From contig JAWSUW010000024.1 of assembly GCA_033549245.1 (NCBI GenBank), positions 1 through 26,234 of the forward strand: a DNA stretch of 26,234 nt, given 5' to 3'. The notes beneath the pieces are model-generated. The model had not been told where the DNA came from and made no database searches. It saw nothing but the letters and a program-made list of their open reading frames with translations. This stretch comes from Fusibacter_D sp033549245 (lineage in GTDB: Bacteria; Bacillota; Clostridia; Peptostreptococcales; Acidaminobacteraceae). Each line of letters starts with the position of its first letter. The stretch's first letter is position 1. This document shows, piece by piece, positions 1 to 7,425 of the stretch. Made by a program: the position numbers and the translations under genes.

Positions 1-332
1 CTTGTATCTATTCCACCATATATAGGGAGCACTGTAAATGAAGTACCTTCTGCCAACTGTTTTGCGACACTCGTAATCTGAATCGCAAGTTCACGTGTAG
101 GCGTCAATATAAGTCCCTGAATATTGTCACTGCCACTATCAAATCTTTGGAACATGGGCAATAGAAAGGCAAGAGTCTTACCGGTTCCAGTCTGAGCCTC
201 AGCCATGATATCCGCCCCTTCAAGTATATCATTAATAGTCAGTTTCTGAACTTCCGTTGGATCTATTACACCATCATTTTTCAGTTTCAATATCCATTTT
301 TCATCTATTCCAAGTGCTTTAAAACTATTCAT
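1..332 (-). CDS. DEAD-box ATP-dependent RNA helicase, N-terminal part (cut by window edge)
   Basis: This is the first 110 codons of a DEAD-box RNA helicase, an enzyme that uses ATP to unwind or remodel RNA; the rest lies beyond the left edge. The translation begins MNSFKALGIDEKW and shows the Q-motif (F4 with PTEVQ at 25-29), Walker A motif I AQTGTGKT at residues 46-53, motif Ia PTRELA at 78-83 and the GG motif at 106-107. The ATG at 330-332 sits inside the 3' end of nfo, giving an 8-base overlap, and is preceded by AAAGGA seven bases upstream, so translation is probably coupled to nfo. The family is certain from the motifs. Which paralogue it is (CshA, RhlE, DbpA-like) cannot be told without the C-terminal domain. 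Confidence 0.93.
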   Translation of the reverse strand, partial: MNSFKALGIDEKWILKLKNDGVIDPTEVQKLTINDILEGADIMAEAQTGTGKTLAFLLPMFQRFDSGSDNIQGLILTPTRELAIQITSVAKQLAEGTSFTVLPIYGGIDT

Positions 333-1158
333 ATGACAATCCTTTTAGCAATTTTATTTCCCCTGCGTACCCCTCCAGTTCATTTGGGGTTTCCAAATAA
401 AACGGAAGATCTTTCAGCTTGGGATGATTGATTATTAGTTCGAATGCTTCCGTTCCTATAGATCCCTCACCAATTTTTTCGTGACGGTCCTTATGGCTAG
501 AGAAAGGATTTTTACTGTCATTGATATGAATCGCATATAATCGGTCCAAACCTACGATTCGATCGAATTCCTCGAGGACGCCGTCGAGATCGCCAACTAT
601 GTCGTATCCTGCATCGTAAACATGACAAGTGTCCAGACAAACACCCAGTTTATCATTAAGATGTACACCATCGATGATTGCTTTCAGTTCTTCGAACCTG
701 CTGCCGACTTCACTCCCCTTACCGGACATCGTTTCAAGCAGAATTTTTGTCGTCATTTCAGGCTTCAGAACAGTATTGAGAAGCTCAATTATTTTTGTGA
801 TCCCCTCCTCAATGCCTTGACCGACATGGCTTCCAGGATGAAAATTATATAGGTTGCCCGGGAGCATTTCCATTTTTTCCAGGTCTTCTCTCATTGCCAA
901 ATGTGCAAAAGCTCTAACTTTTTCGTCAGCTGAACAGGGATTCAGGGTATAAGGTGCATGAGCGAGCAATGGCGCGAAATTGTGATTTTTCATCAATTCT
1001 AAAAGTGCGTTCACATCCTCAATGGATACAGCTTTAGAGCTGCCTCCTCTAGGATTTCTCGTGAAAAATTGAAATGTGTCCGCACCTATAGACAATGCTT
1101 CTTTGCCCATACTCAAATAACCTTTGCTTACTGAAAGGTGACAACCGATTTTTAACAT
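325..1158 (-). CDS. nfo: Endonuclease IV (AP endonuclease)
   Basis: Class II apurinic/apyrimidinic endonuclease that cuts the DNA backbone 5' of abasic sites during base-excision repair; cytoplasmic, zinc-dependent, TIM-barrel fold. The 277 residues match the usual family length. All nine expected metal ligands can be placed: H67, H107, E142, D176, H179 (in CLDTCHVYDAGYD), H211 (in HINDSKNPF), D224 and H226 (in HKDRHEKIG), and E256 (in YLETPNE). The ATG is preceded by AGGAGGTCATAA, a near-perfect ribosome binding site. The stop overlaps the start of the DEAD-box helicase. A TATAAT at 1182-1187 on this strand gives a plausible short-leader promoter inside the region shared with the divergent acyltransferase gene. 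Another repair enzyme, tag, lies elsewhere in the window, but the two are not linked in an operon. Confidence 0.97.
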   Translation of the reverse strand: MLKIGCHLSVSKGYLSMGKEALSIGADTFQFFTRNPRGGSSKAVSIEDVNALLELMKNHNFAPLLAHAPYTLNPCSADEKVRAFAHLAMREDLEKMEMLPGNLYNFHPGSHVGQGIEEGITKIIELLNTVLKPEMTTKILLETMSGKGSEVGSRFEELKAIIDGVHLNDKLGVCLDTCHVYDAGYDIVGDLDGVLEEFDRIVGLDRLYAIHINDSKNPFSSHKDRHEKIGEGSIGTEAFELIINHPKLKDLPFYLETPNELEGYAGEIKLLKGLSYE

Positions 1159-1181
1159 TTATGACCTCCTCGGAAACATAT

Positions 1182-1187
1182 ATTATA
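1182..1187 (-). promoter_or_regulatory. Likely -10 element for nfo
   Basis: A perfect TATAAT reads leftwards here, about 25 bases before the nfo start and just upstream of its AGGAGG. The matching -35 position is weak (AATAAA-like), so this is a moderate call. It lies back-to-back with the -35 box of the divergent acyltransferase promoter, so the two promoters share sequence. Confidence 0.4.
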
Positions 1188-1188
1188 T

Positions 1189-1217
1189 TTGACGTATAAT
1201 GGTTTTTATTGTATAAA
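1189..1217 (+). promoter_or_regulatory. Strong sigma-A type promoter for the acyltransferase gene, with palindrome over the -10
   Basis: TTGACG at 1189-1194, a 17-base spacer, and TATAAA at 1212-1217 form a near-consensus housekeeping promoter. The predicted start, about 1224, lies just before the GTGGGTGAT ribosome binding site. A perfect inverted repeat, GTATAAA-TGA-TTTATAC at 1211-1227, covers the -10 and the start site and may be an operator. Confidence 0.75.
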
Positions 1218-1245
1218 TGATTTATACTTAAAGTGGGTGATTTCA

Positions 1246-2502
1246 ATGAGTAAAAAACAAAATTCATGGTTTAGACTGGATAATGCCGGAAAGCTCTATC
1301 CTTCCATAGCAACCTCAAGGGTCTCAACTGTATATAGAATCACTGCCGTCCTAAAAATAACGGTTGAACCGAAGTTGCTTCAAGAAGCGCTCAACGCGAC
1401 AGCCAAGAACTTTCCACTCTTCAACGTGAAACTCAGAAGAGGGGTTTTTTGGTTTTATTTTGAGCATACCGATGAAGTTCCAACAGTTCATAGAGATAGG
1501 TACTTCCCTTGCACCACAACAAGCATCAAAGGCAGTCAGCCTATGCCCTATAAAGTCATGTACTACAATAATAGAATCCATCTTGAAATGTCACATGCCA
1601 TTGCAGATGGCGGTGGTGGACTAGCTTTCCTTAAAGACCTGATTTCCAACTATTATGATGTCATGCGAAACATAGAACCAACATTGAATCCAGTACCAGA
1701 CTCTGCATCTGAAGATGCCTTTCAAAAGTATTTTCAAAAAAGAATCCCCAATCCTCCGAAAGTGGAGAAAGCCTATCATTTTCCTTTCAAACTGATTGAG
1801 AAAGGAGAATATAGGGTCACTGATGGAATTTTATATGCAGATGAACTCAAAGCTCTATCAAAGAAATATGACACCACACAGACAAAGATTCTCCTATGTC
1901 TTTATTTTGAAGCCATTCAGGAATATATCGAAGAAAACAGGATTAAAGTAAACAAACCTGTCATCATAAACACACCGGTCAATCTTAGGTCACTATTTCC
2001 TTCAGAGACACTTCGCAACTTCTTCATCAGTATAACACCAGGCATAGATTTACGTCTTGGCCATTATACGCGTGATGAATTGCTTGGTTATCTCGATCAT
2101 TATTTTGCGCTCTGCTTGAACGAGAAATTTCTTAAGCGTTATATCGCCAGAAACATTCGAAATGAAATGTTTTGGCATATCAGGTTGATTCCACTGGTCC
2201 TTAAAAACTTGATTATTCCCATCGTATACAATTATTATGGTGAGAGCAGTTATACGAGCAGTATATCCAACTTAGGCCCAATTAAAATCTCTGAACCTTA
2301 TGGAGAGATCATCGAACGCCTCGCCGTTCTACCACCACCAAGCGAAGGCAACATCATCAAGGGTGTTGTGGCGAATTATGGAAATTTGACCACTATCACC
2401 TTCGGCAGTCTAACAGACAATCATATCATAGAGAAGAAGTTTTTTGAAAAACTCAGAAAAGAAGGTCTGAAAGTCAAAATAGAAACCAACTATTCAAAGT
2501 AA
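1246..2502 (+). CDS. Condensation-type acyltransferase (alcohol acetyltransferase-like, HxxxDG motif)
   Basis: A 418-residue protein of the CoA-dependent acyltransferase superfamily, related to alcohol acetyltransferases, WS/DGAT enzymes and peptide-synthetase condensation domains, which join an acyl group to an alcohol or amine. The catalytic HxxxDG motif is visible as SHAIADGGGG, with H117, D121 and G122. Later PVNLR and SISNLGPI match conserved structural motifs of the fold. I start it at the ATG at 1246, which follows GTGGGTGA and the predicted transcription start; an in-frame ATG at 1189 lies on the -35 box and cannot be used from that promoter. There is no signal peptide. The next gene, a zinc-ribbon membrane protein, starts 10 bases after the stop with AAGGAGG between, so the two form an operon. 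The acceptor and acyl donor cannot be deduced from the sequence. Confidence 0.8.
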   Translation: MSKKQNSWFRLDNAGKLYPSIATSRVSTVYRITAVLKITVEPKLLQEALNATAKNFPLFNVKLRRGVFWFYFEHTDEVPTVHRDRYFPCTTTSIKGSQPMPYKVMYYNNRIHLEMSHAIADGGGGLAFLKDLISNYYDVMRNIEPTLNPVPDSASEDAFQKYFQKRIPNPPKVEKAYHFPFKLIEKGEYRVTDGILYADELKALSKKYDTTQTKILLCLYFEAIQEYIEENRIKVNKPVIINTPVNLRSLFPSETLRNFFISITPGIDLRLGHYTRDELLGYLDHYFALCLNEKFLKRYIARNIRNEMFWHIRLIPLVLKNLIIPIVYNYYGESSYTSSISNLGPIKISEPYGEIIERLAVLPPPSEGNIIKGVVANYGNLTTITFGSLTDNHIIEKKFFEKLRKEGLKVKIETNYSK

Positions 2503-2512
2503 GGAGGTCACT

Positions 2513-3232
2513 ATGGCTTACTGCAGCCAGTGCGGCGTGGAGCTCGAAGAAAGCGTAACGGAATGTCCACTTTGTAATTATAAAGTTCCTGAAGATTTGG
2601 TCAAATCCGATACACAAAACAGTGCTTTTCCCGACGCCATAAATGCCTACGAACGACAAAGTTATGTCACTAGGAACAAAATACTTTACACCTATTCCAT
2701 GATAGTCATCGCTGGAGCTCTCATAGCGTTGACTTTGAACTTCATCACCAGTTCATCAACCGATTTGTTCAAATATATAATGGTGTGTTTGATCACATCT
2801 GTCATTATCCTATTTTTGTTGCTTGGATATATAAAACGAATCGAACGGATCATCGTCGGTCTGGGAATAACGGCACTCATCATGAGTATGGTCCTTGATG
2901 GTATCGACGGCAAATTACTTTGGTCGATTTATTATGCCCTTCCAATGATTTTTTTCTCGACCTTGGTTGCTTTCTTTGTAGCCAGTAAATATTCAAAAAG
3001 TGCATATACCAATCACTTTATATTCATACCAGTCTACATTTGTATTGCACTTGCCATCATATTGCCTGTCATCGAACTTGTAATAGCATTCAACATCAGA
3101 CATCGATTCTATTTGAGTTGGTCGATTATTTCAACAATCTCCTTATTGGCCTTTTCAGGTATAGTCGCTGGATTATACTATAAAATGCCCGCTTACATCA
3201 AAGAACGCTTACTCAGATTGTTCCACGTGTGA
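2513..3232 (+). CDS. Zinc-ribbon, six-helix membrane protein (DUF6320-like)
   Basis: A 239-residue protein with an N-terminal zinc ribbon (C4xxC7 and C18xxC21 in YCSQCG and CPLCNY), a polar linker to about residue 55, then about six predicted membrane helices (roughly 57-78, 89-107, 111-131, 134-158, 165-190 and 198-222), ending in a basic cytoplasmic tail. It is translated from an ATG eight bases after AAGGAGG, directly behind the acyltransferase, so the two are probably co-transcribed. From memory, DUF6320 proteins with this architecture commonly sit beside alcohol acetyltransferase-like genes in Firmicutes; I could not check this here. No biochemical function is known to me. A role as membrane partner or regulator of the acyltransferase is inference from gene order only. 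Confidence 0.7.
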   Translation: MAYCSQCGVELEESVTECPLCNYKVPEDLVKSDTQNSAFPDAINAYERQSYVTRNKILYTYSMIVIAGALIALTLNFITSSSTDLFKYIMVCLITSVIILFLLLGYIKRIERIIVGLGITALIMSMVLDGIDGKLLWSIYYALPMIFFSTLVAFFVASKYSKSAYTNHFIFIPVYICIALAIILPVIELVIAFNIRHRFYLSWSIISTISLLAFSGIVAGLYYKMPAYIKERLLRLFHV

Positions 3233-3251
3233 CTATTTACCAATAACGATA

Positions 3252-3310
3252 ACCCTTTGAATATAGACACTGGTTTATTATACCACATGTCGATTCAAAG
3301 GGTGTTTTAT
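3252..3310 (+). terminator. Probable terminator between convergent genes
   Basis: Perfect 11-base arms, ACCCTTTGAAT (3252-3262) and ATTCAAAGGGT (3293-3303), enclose a smaller TGGT/ACCA hairpin and are followed by GTTTTATT. It lies 19 bases after the zinc-ribbon gene. Its right arm is inside the last codons of the convergent histidine kinase gene, so one sequence encodes protein on one strand and stops transcription on the other. The T-run is short, so confidence is moderate. Confidence 0.55.
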
Positions 3311-4660
3311 TGTGAAAATCGTTCCTTCACCTAAAGTGGACTGAACCTCGATTTCGGCACCAAGTCTTGCCAAATTCTCCTTTACCACATACAATCCGAG
3401 ACCTTGACCACTGGTCTTCATGGCATTTTCACCTCTAAAATAGGCTTCGAACAATTTTTGAAGATCCCTCTCTGAAATTCCGCATCCCGTATCTGAGATT
3501 CTTATCAAAGCATGATCACCGCTTACAGAGTATTCAACGAGTACTGATCCTCCAGGTTCAGTGAATTTGTAGGCATTGGTGAGTAGATTGTACATCACTT
3601 GACTCATCAACAACTCATCGGTTGTAGTCATGAGTTTTCCGCTCCCACTCACTTCAATTGCAATATTCTTGTTCTTGAACTGCAGACCAATCCCTTTGAT
3701 CACTTTATCCAGTAGATGTGACAAATCAGTCGTCTCAAGATTGACGATCAAATCTCTACCACCCATTTCGAGCATATTGTTCATATCAGAAAGAATGGAC
3801 GTGATATGATCGATTTGGTTGTGACAGATTTCATAATTCTCATGTGTCTTTTCAACAATTCCATCCTCAAACCCTTCAATATGGTTCTTGAGTATGGTCA
3901 TCGGAGTTCTCACCTGATGTACAATTTCGTCCATGACCTGTTTTCTTCCCAGTTGTTTAAGTTTCAATCGTCTTTCAAGTTCTAAAAGTCTTTCCTGGAT
4001 GGTTCTTATTTCAGCAATTTTTGAGATCTTCACTTCCACGGTTTCGTTCAAATCGAGATTCTGGGCTTGACTCGCGGTAAGAATCAATGCCTTCGAAGTC
4101 TTTTTGCTGACAAAAAGTCCTAAAAGTATTGCCAGTGCAACCACAACTCCTATTGCGATAAGGCTGTTACGCCATAGATTCAATTTAAACAGCCTTCCAG
4201 TGACAGTATTTTCAAGTGATGAATATCTGACCACTTCCAAGTACCCCATTGTCTGTCCCTCATCTTCAATTTTTATGATGTCCGTTTCTTCTCCATCAGT
4301 ACCCATCATGTAATCCATCATCCGGCTACCCATCATTCGATTCGAAGGTGGCGTATTGTCGTTGTTTGGATCCATAACACTGACAAGGAGATTCCCTTTT
4401 GAGTCAAACAGACGAATTGTTGTGATTGGTTCCTGCAAATGCGTTTCAAAATCTAGCCTAAGCTGCCTGACGGAATAATTATCACTACCAAGTGCTGCCC
4501 TTGAATCAGATTCAATCTGTCCAAGATGTGTATTATAATTATCTGTAAGGTAACTTGTAAACGATTGGTCTGTAAGAGTTCCAAGTATCACGGTATTGAT
4601 CATCACTGCCAAAATAGCCATGAGAACCAATACGAGCAGCCATTGTCTTCTGATTGTCAT
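3278..4660 (-). CDS. Membrane sensor histidine kinase with Met-rich extracytoplasmic region
   Basis: A 460-residue two-component sensor kinase. Two membrane helices (about 7-27 and 165-185) flank an extracytoplasmic sensor region of about 135 residues. A HAMP-like linker, a HisKA domain with phospho-acceptor H248 in HQVRTPMTIL, and a HATPase domain with N-box (NLLTNAYKF), G1 (DTGCGIS) and G2 (GQGLGLYVV) follow. It is therefore an intact, active-looking kinase. Its ATG overlaps the stop of the response regulator gene as ATGA, so the pair is translationally coupled. The sensor region carries MMGSRMMDYMMG at residues 109-120, three MM pairs in eleven residues, reminiscent of Cu(I)/Ag(I)-binding Met motifs; the stimulus is otherwise unknown. 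The C-terminal codons overlap the terminator of the convergent gene. Confidence 0.92.
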   Translation of the reverse strand: MTIRRQWLLVLVLMAILAVMINTVILGTLTDQSFTSYLTDNYNTHLGQIESDSRAALGSDNYSVRQLRLDFETHLQEPITTIRLFDSKGNLLVSVMDPNNDNTPPSNRMMGSRMMDYMMGTDGEETDIIKIEDEGQTMGYLEVVRYSSLENTVTGRLFKLNLWRNSLIAIGVVVALAILLGLFVSKKTSKALILTASQAQNLDLNETVEVKISKIAEIRTIQERLLELERRLKLKQLGRKQVMDEIVHQVRTPMTILKNHIEGFEDGIVEKTHENYEICHNQIDHITSILSDMNNMLEMGGRDLIVNLETTDLSHLLDKVIKGIGLQFKNKNIAIEVSGSGKLMTTTDELLMSQVMYNLLTNAYKFTEPGGSVLVEYSVSGDHALIRISDTGCGISERDLQKLFEAYFRGENAMKTSGQGLGLYVVKENLARLGAEIEVQSTLGEGTIFTIKHPLNRHVV

Positions 4661-5343
4661 TCGCTCTCACCACCAAATCTATATCCTGCTCCGTATTTGG
4701 TGACCAACAAATCAGGATTCTTGGGGTCATTTTCGATTTTTTGCCTCAATCTCTTGATATAACTGTCCACACTTCTGTCGTAACCCTCATAAGCTTCTCC
4801 ATATGCCTGCTCTATGATTTGTTCTCGAGTGAGCACTTGTCCTGTATGTTTGAGAAAGGTCAATAAAAGTTTGTATTCAGCTGTGGTCAAATCAATTGCC
4901 TCACCATCTTTGTATGCCGTCATTGCCTTTTGATCCAATTTGATGTTCTTATAGACGAGCAATTGTGATCCTCCAGCTGTAGGGTTCACACGTTTAAGTA
5001 CGGCATGAATTCTACGCATCAATTCTCTGGTACTGAAAGGTTTGATGACATAATCGTCCGCACCGAGATCAAAACCTCTGATTTTATCGCTTTCATCCAA
5101 CCTGGCCGTCAACATGATCACAGGAACGTTTGAAAACTGTCTTATATTTTCAAGGACTTCAAAACCATCTATTCCGGGCATCATGACATCGAGCACGATC
5201 AGATCATATATACTTTGTCCAAAAAGCTCAAGAGCTTCAATGCCGTTTGAAGCCACAACACACCCATAACCCTCATTCTCAATATATTTTGAAACCACAT
5301 CACTTATGGATTTCTGGTCTTCAACCACTAAAATTGTATTCAT
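4657..5343 (-). CDS. OmpR/PhoB-family response regulator
   Basis: A 228-residue DNA-binding response regulator, partner of the kinase immediately downstream. The receiver domain has acidic pocket E8/D9, phospho-acceptor D52 in VLDVMMPG, T79 in LTAR and K101 in VIKPF. The C-terminal winged-helix effector ends in the typical DRSVDSYIKRLRQKI helix and the YGAGYRF hairpin. I start it at the ATG at 5341-5343 because ACGGAGGTAACTCAA lies just upstream and MNTILVVEDQ is the usual receiver N-terminus; an in-frame ATG 16 codons earlier has no ribosome site and lies in the promoter. Direct repeats and a palindrome upstream suggest autoregulation. The target genes are unknown; neighbouring membrane and transporter genes are candidates. 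Confidence 0.93.
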   Translation of the reverse strand: MNTILVVEDQKSISDVVSKYIENEGYGCVVASNGIEALELFGQSIYDLIVLDVMMPGIDGFEVLENIRQFSNVPVIMLTARLDESDKIRGFDLGADDYVIKPFSTRELMRRIHAVLKRVNPTAGGSQLLVYKNIKLDQKAMTAYKDGEAIDLTTAEYKLLLTFLKHTGQVLTREQIIEQAYGEAYEGYDRSVDSYIKRLRQKIENDPKNPDLLVTKYGAGYRFGGESE

Positions 5344-5361
5344 TTGAGTTACCTCCGTATG

Positions 5362-5399
5362 ATATGATTTTATCATATTTTTATGACTCAAATATGACT
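5362..5399 (-). promoter_or_regulatory. Promoter of the two-component pair with direct repeats and palindrome
   Basis: Read leftwards, TAGTCA (-35), a 17-base spacer and TATGAT (-10, at 5372-5377) form a plausible promoter. Two identical heptamers AGTCATA (at 5393-5399 and 5382-5388) are exactly 11 bases apart across the -35, the spacing typical of OmpR-family regulator sites. A perfect palindrome, ATATGAT-AAA-ATCATAT at 5362-5378, covers the -10. The layout suggests the regulator controls its own operon. Confidence 0.5.
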
Positions 5400-5414
5400 A
5401 AAAATGTTATACTA

Positions 5415-6092
5415 TTATCGTAATCGGAACTTCGGATTTTTAGTAACAGCGCTAAGACTAAGAAGCACTTGTGCCGGCAAGTAAAAGAACCACATGGACA
5501 CTCTCGTAAATTCATAAAACAGGTTTGAAATCCCATAGTTTGGCAATATATTGAAGAACAACACATTGATGTCACAAATCAGAAAAAGGATAAATCCGAT
5601 TTTGAACAACATAAGTGACCGCCGTTCTTTGGTTTGGACTATTATCAAGGTCCATAAATTCATCAAAAAGAGCAACCCATACAAAAGTACTGCAGTTATG
5701 ATCACGGTGCCTTTCCAGATCAACACTGAACTCAATACTATTGTCACAGTCGTAACTATGTAAATCCTATAACGGCTTTTGATTTGTCCATATAGTGAGA
5801 TCCTGTAAGCATAAAGCACTTGTACAAGGATAAATACGACTACTCCGACAGTCAACAGATCTGTGAACAATAATATCGCATCCGCAAAAAAAGTCACAGC
5901 AATAACACTGATCATCAATAAGTGATCAAATCCCGATGACTTACGATTGAATGTCAACAGCAAATACATAAAGCATATAAACACTGAAGACAATTTAATG
6001 CCATTAGACCAATCAGCAGTCAAATAATTCCAAGCATCACTGGATACTATCACCATATAAATTATGCCTTGAATCAACAGAAAAATTTTCAC
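5415..6092 (-). CDS. Multi-pass membrane protein, YhhN/TMEM86 (lysoplasmalogenase)-like
   Basis: About 225 residues, almost entirely hydrophobic, with roughly seven to eight membrane helices. The pattern resembles the YhhN/TMEM86 family: an aspartate in an early helix (FFADAILLF), a QVLYAY segment, and a later helix with LICDINVLFF followed by WFFYLPAQVLL near the end. Some members of this family hydrolyse the vinyl-ether bond of lysoplasmalogens; plasmalogens do occur in many anaerobic Clostridia, so that role is possible but unproven here. I prefer the GTG at 6090-6092, preceded by GAGGTG, over a TTG 18 codons upstream that has no ribosome site; the choice is uncertain. It lies upstream of the two-component genes on the same strand and is divergent from the MFS gene. 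Confidence 0.55.
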   Translation of the reverse strand: MKIFLLIQGIIYMVIVSSDAWNYLTADWSNGIKLSSVFICFMYLLLTFNRKSSGFDHLLMISVIAVTFFADAILLFTDLLTVGVVVFILVQVLYAYRISLYGQIKSRYRIYIVTTVTIVLSSVLIWKGTVIITAVLLYGLLFLMNLWTLIIVQTKERRSLMLFKIGFILFLICDINVLFFNILPNYGISNLFYEFTRVSMWFFYLPAQVLLSLSAVTKNPKFRLR

Positions 6093-6164
6093 AGCACACC
6101 TCGTTTTCTTTTTGTCCTTATACCCATTATTTAAAGAAGTTTTCAAAACGTAAGAGGAGGCTAA

Positions 6165-7373
6165 ATGAAACTCGATATCAAAAAAACATTTATTCTAGGT
6201 TTGGGATTTTTTGCAGTTAGTCTGGTTTGGCCGCTTTACAATATCTATGTCCCTATTTTTCTCAGAGATTTTCTTGACAGCCAATTTCAAATCAATGCAA
6301 TCATGACACTGGACAATGTGCTGGCTGTAAGTTTGATTCCCTTCATTGCTTCACTCAGTGACAGGACGCAGACTAGGTTTGGAAGAAGAATGCCCTATTT
6401 GATGATTGGTATTCCACTCTCTGCCATAGCCTTTATTATGCTTCCAAATTACAGTGGTTTTCTCAGTTTCATGTTGATCATCACAGTCCTCAACTTTTCA
6501 ATGGCCATCTATAGAGCTCCGACTGTAGCCTTGATGCCTGATATCACACCAGCTCCTCTCAGAAGCCAGGCCAACGGTATCATCAACTTCATGGGTGGAC
6601 TCGCATCGGTATTTGTATTGATCGGAGGATCCTTTCTCTACAAGACAAATAAAAACTTACCATTCGTATTGACCGCAGTCTTAATGTTGTTTGCTCTTGC
6701 TATGTTGATCCGGTTTATAAAAGAACCAAAAGTAGGTGTGGAAGCCAAAGAAGATCGAGTGAACCTAAGGGCATCCATTCAAGAGATTATTGTGGATTCA
6801 GACAAATCAACAGCATTCATACTTCTGGCAATATTTTTCTGGTTTGTCGGATATCAAGGTGTCGAGGCGACTTTCAGCAATTATTGCGTACAATTTCTGG
6901 GTCTCGAAGTGACGGATGCCTCATTGATTCTCGGTTTTTTTGCCCTTTCATTTCTGGCATTTGCCATTCCGGCTGGGTTCATCGGCACAAAATTCGGAAA
7001 GAGAAAAACCATATTGGTCGGCCTTATTGGGGATACGCTAGTCTTTCTTTCCCTATTCACGATTGGAACAATATTTCCATATAATCAGATCATCATGATG
7101 ATATTGATGCTCATAGGTGGATTCTTCTGGGCTCTCATCAATATCAACTCCTATCCTATGGTAGTTGAAAGAACCACAGAAACTAAAATCGGCACTTACA
7201 CAGGACTTTATTATTTTGCATCATCGCTTGCTGCAATATCGGGCCCACTGTTTATCGGTGCATTCGTGGATCTCATCGGTTTCAAATCCATGTTTATCAT
7301 CACTGCAGTATCCTATTTTATAGCGTTCTTATTCATCAGTAAGACGAGCAAGATTGCTTCAAGTGTCAAATAA
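6165..7373 (+). CDS. MFS transporter, SLC45/GPH-like
   Basis: A 402-residue, twelve-helix major facilitator protein of the inner membrane. The N-terminal LVWPLYNIYVPIFL and the loop SLSDRTQTRFGRRMPYL (residues about 63-79, between helices 2 and 3) resemble the sugar-cation symporter/SLC45 (sucrose transporter-like) branch, whose members carry sugars or other small solutes with protons. APTVALMPDITPAPLRSQANG, split here around helix 4-5, also matches that branch: PDITP and RSQANG are its hallmarks. The ATG follows AGAGGAGGCTAA. The gene is monocistronic: it is divergent from the YhhN-like gene and ends at a strong terminator. The substrate cannot be predicted; no sugar enzymes are nearby. Confidence 0.85.
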   Translation: MKLDIKKTFILGLGFFAVSLVWPLYNIYVPIFLRDFLDSQFQINAIMTLDNVLAVSLIPFIASLSDRTQTRFGRRMPYLMIGIPLSAIAFIMLPNYSGFLSFMLIITVLNFSMAIYRAPTVALMPDITPAPLRSQANGIINFMGGLASVFVLIGGSFLYKTNKNLPFVLTAVLMLFALAMLIRFIKEPKVGVEAKEDRVNLRASIQEIIVDSDKSTAFILLAIFFWFVGYQGVEATFSNYCVQFLGLEVTDASLILGFFALSFLAFAIPAGFIGTKFGKRKTILVGLIGDTLVFLSLFTIGTIFPYNQIIMMILMLIGGFFWALININSYPMVVERTTETKIGTYTGLYYFASSLAAISGPLFIGAFVDLIGFKSMFIITAVSYFIAFLFISKTSKIASSVK

Positions 7374-7382
7374 TATCAGAAA

Positions 7383-7425
7383 GCTCCAATCTCATTCGCC
7401 ATTGTTGAGATTGGAGCCTTTTTTA
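7383..7425 (+). terminator. Rho-independent terminator of the MFS gene
   Basis: A perfect 12-base stem, GCTCCAATCTCA (7383-7394) and TGAGATTGGAGC (7406-7417), with an 11-base loop and CTTTTTT after it, ten bases beyond the MFS stop. It lies directly before the convergent azlD gene and may also act weakly in the other direction. Confidence 0.9.

Noticed and set aside
1189..1245. Upstream extension of the acyltransferase by 19 codons
   Set aside because: The upstream ATG coincides with the -35 box of the gene's own promoter, and the ATG at 1246 has the ribosome binding site.
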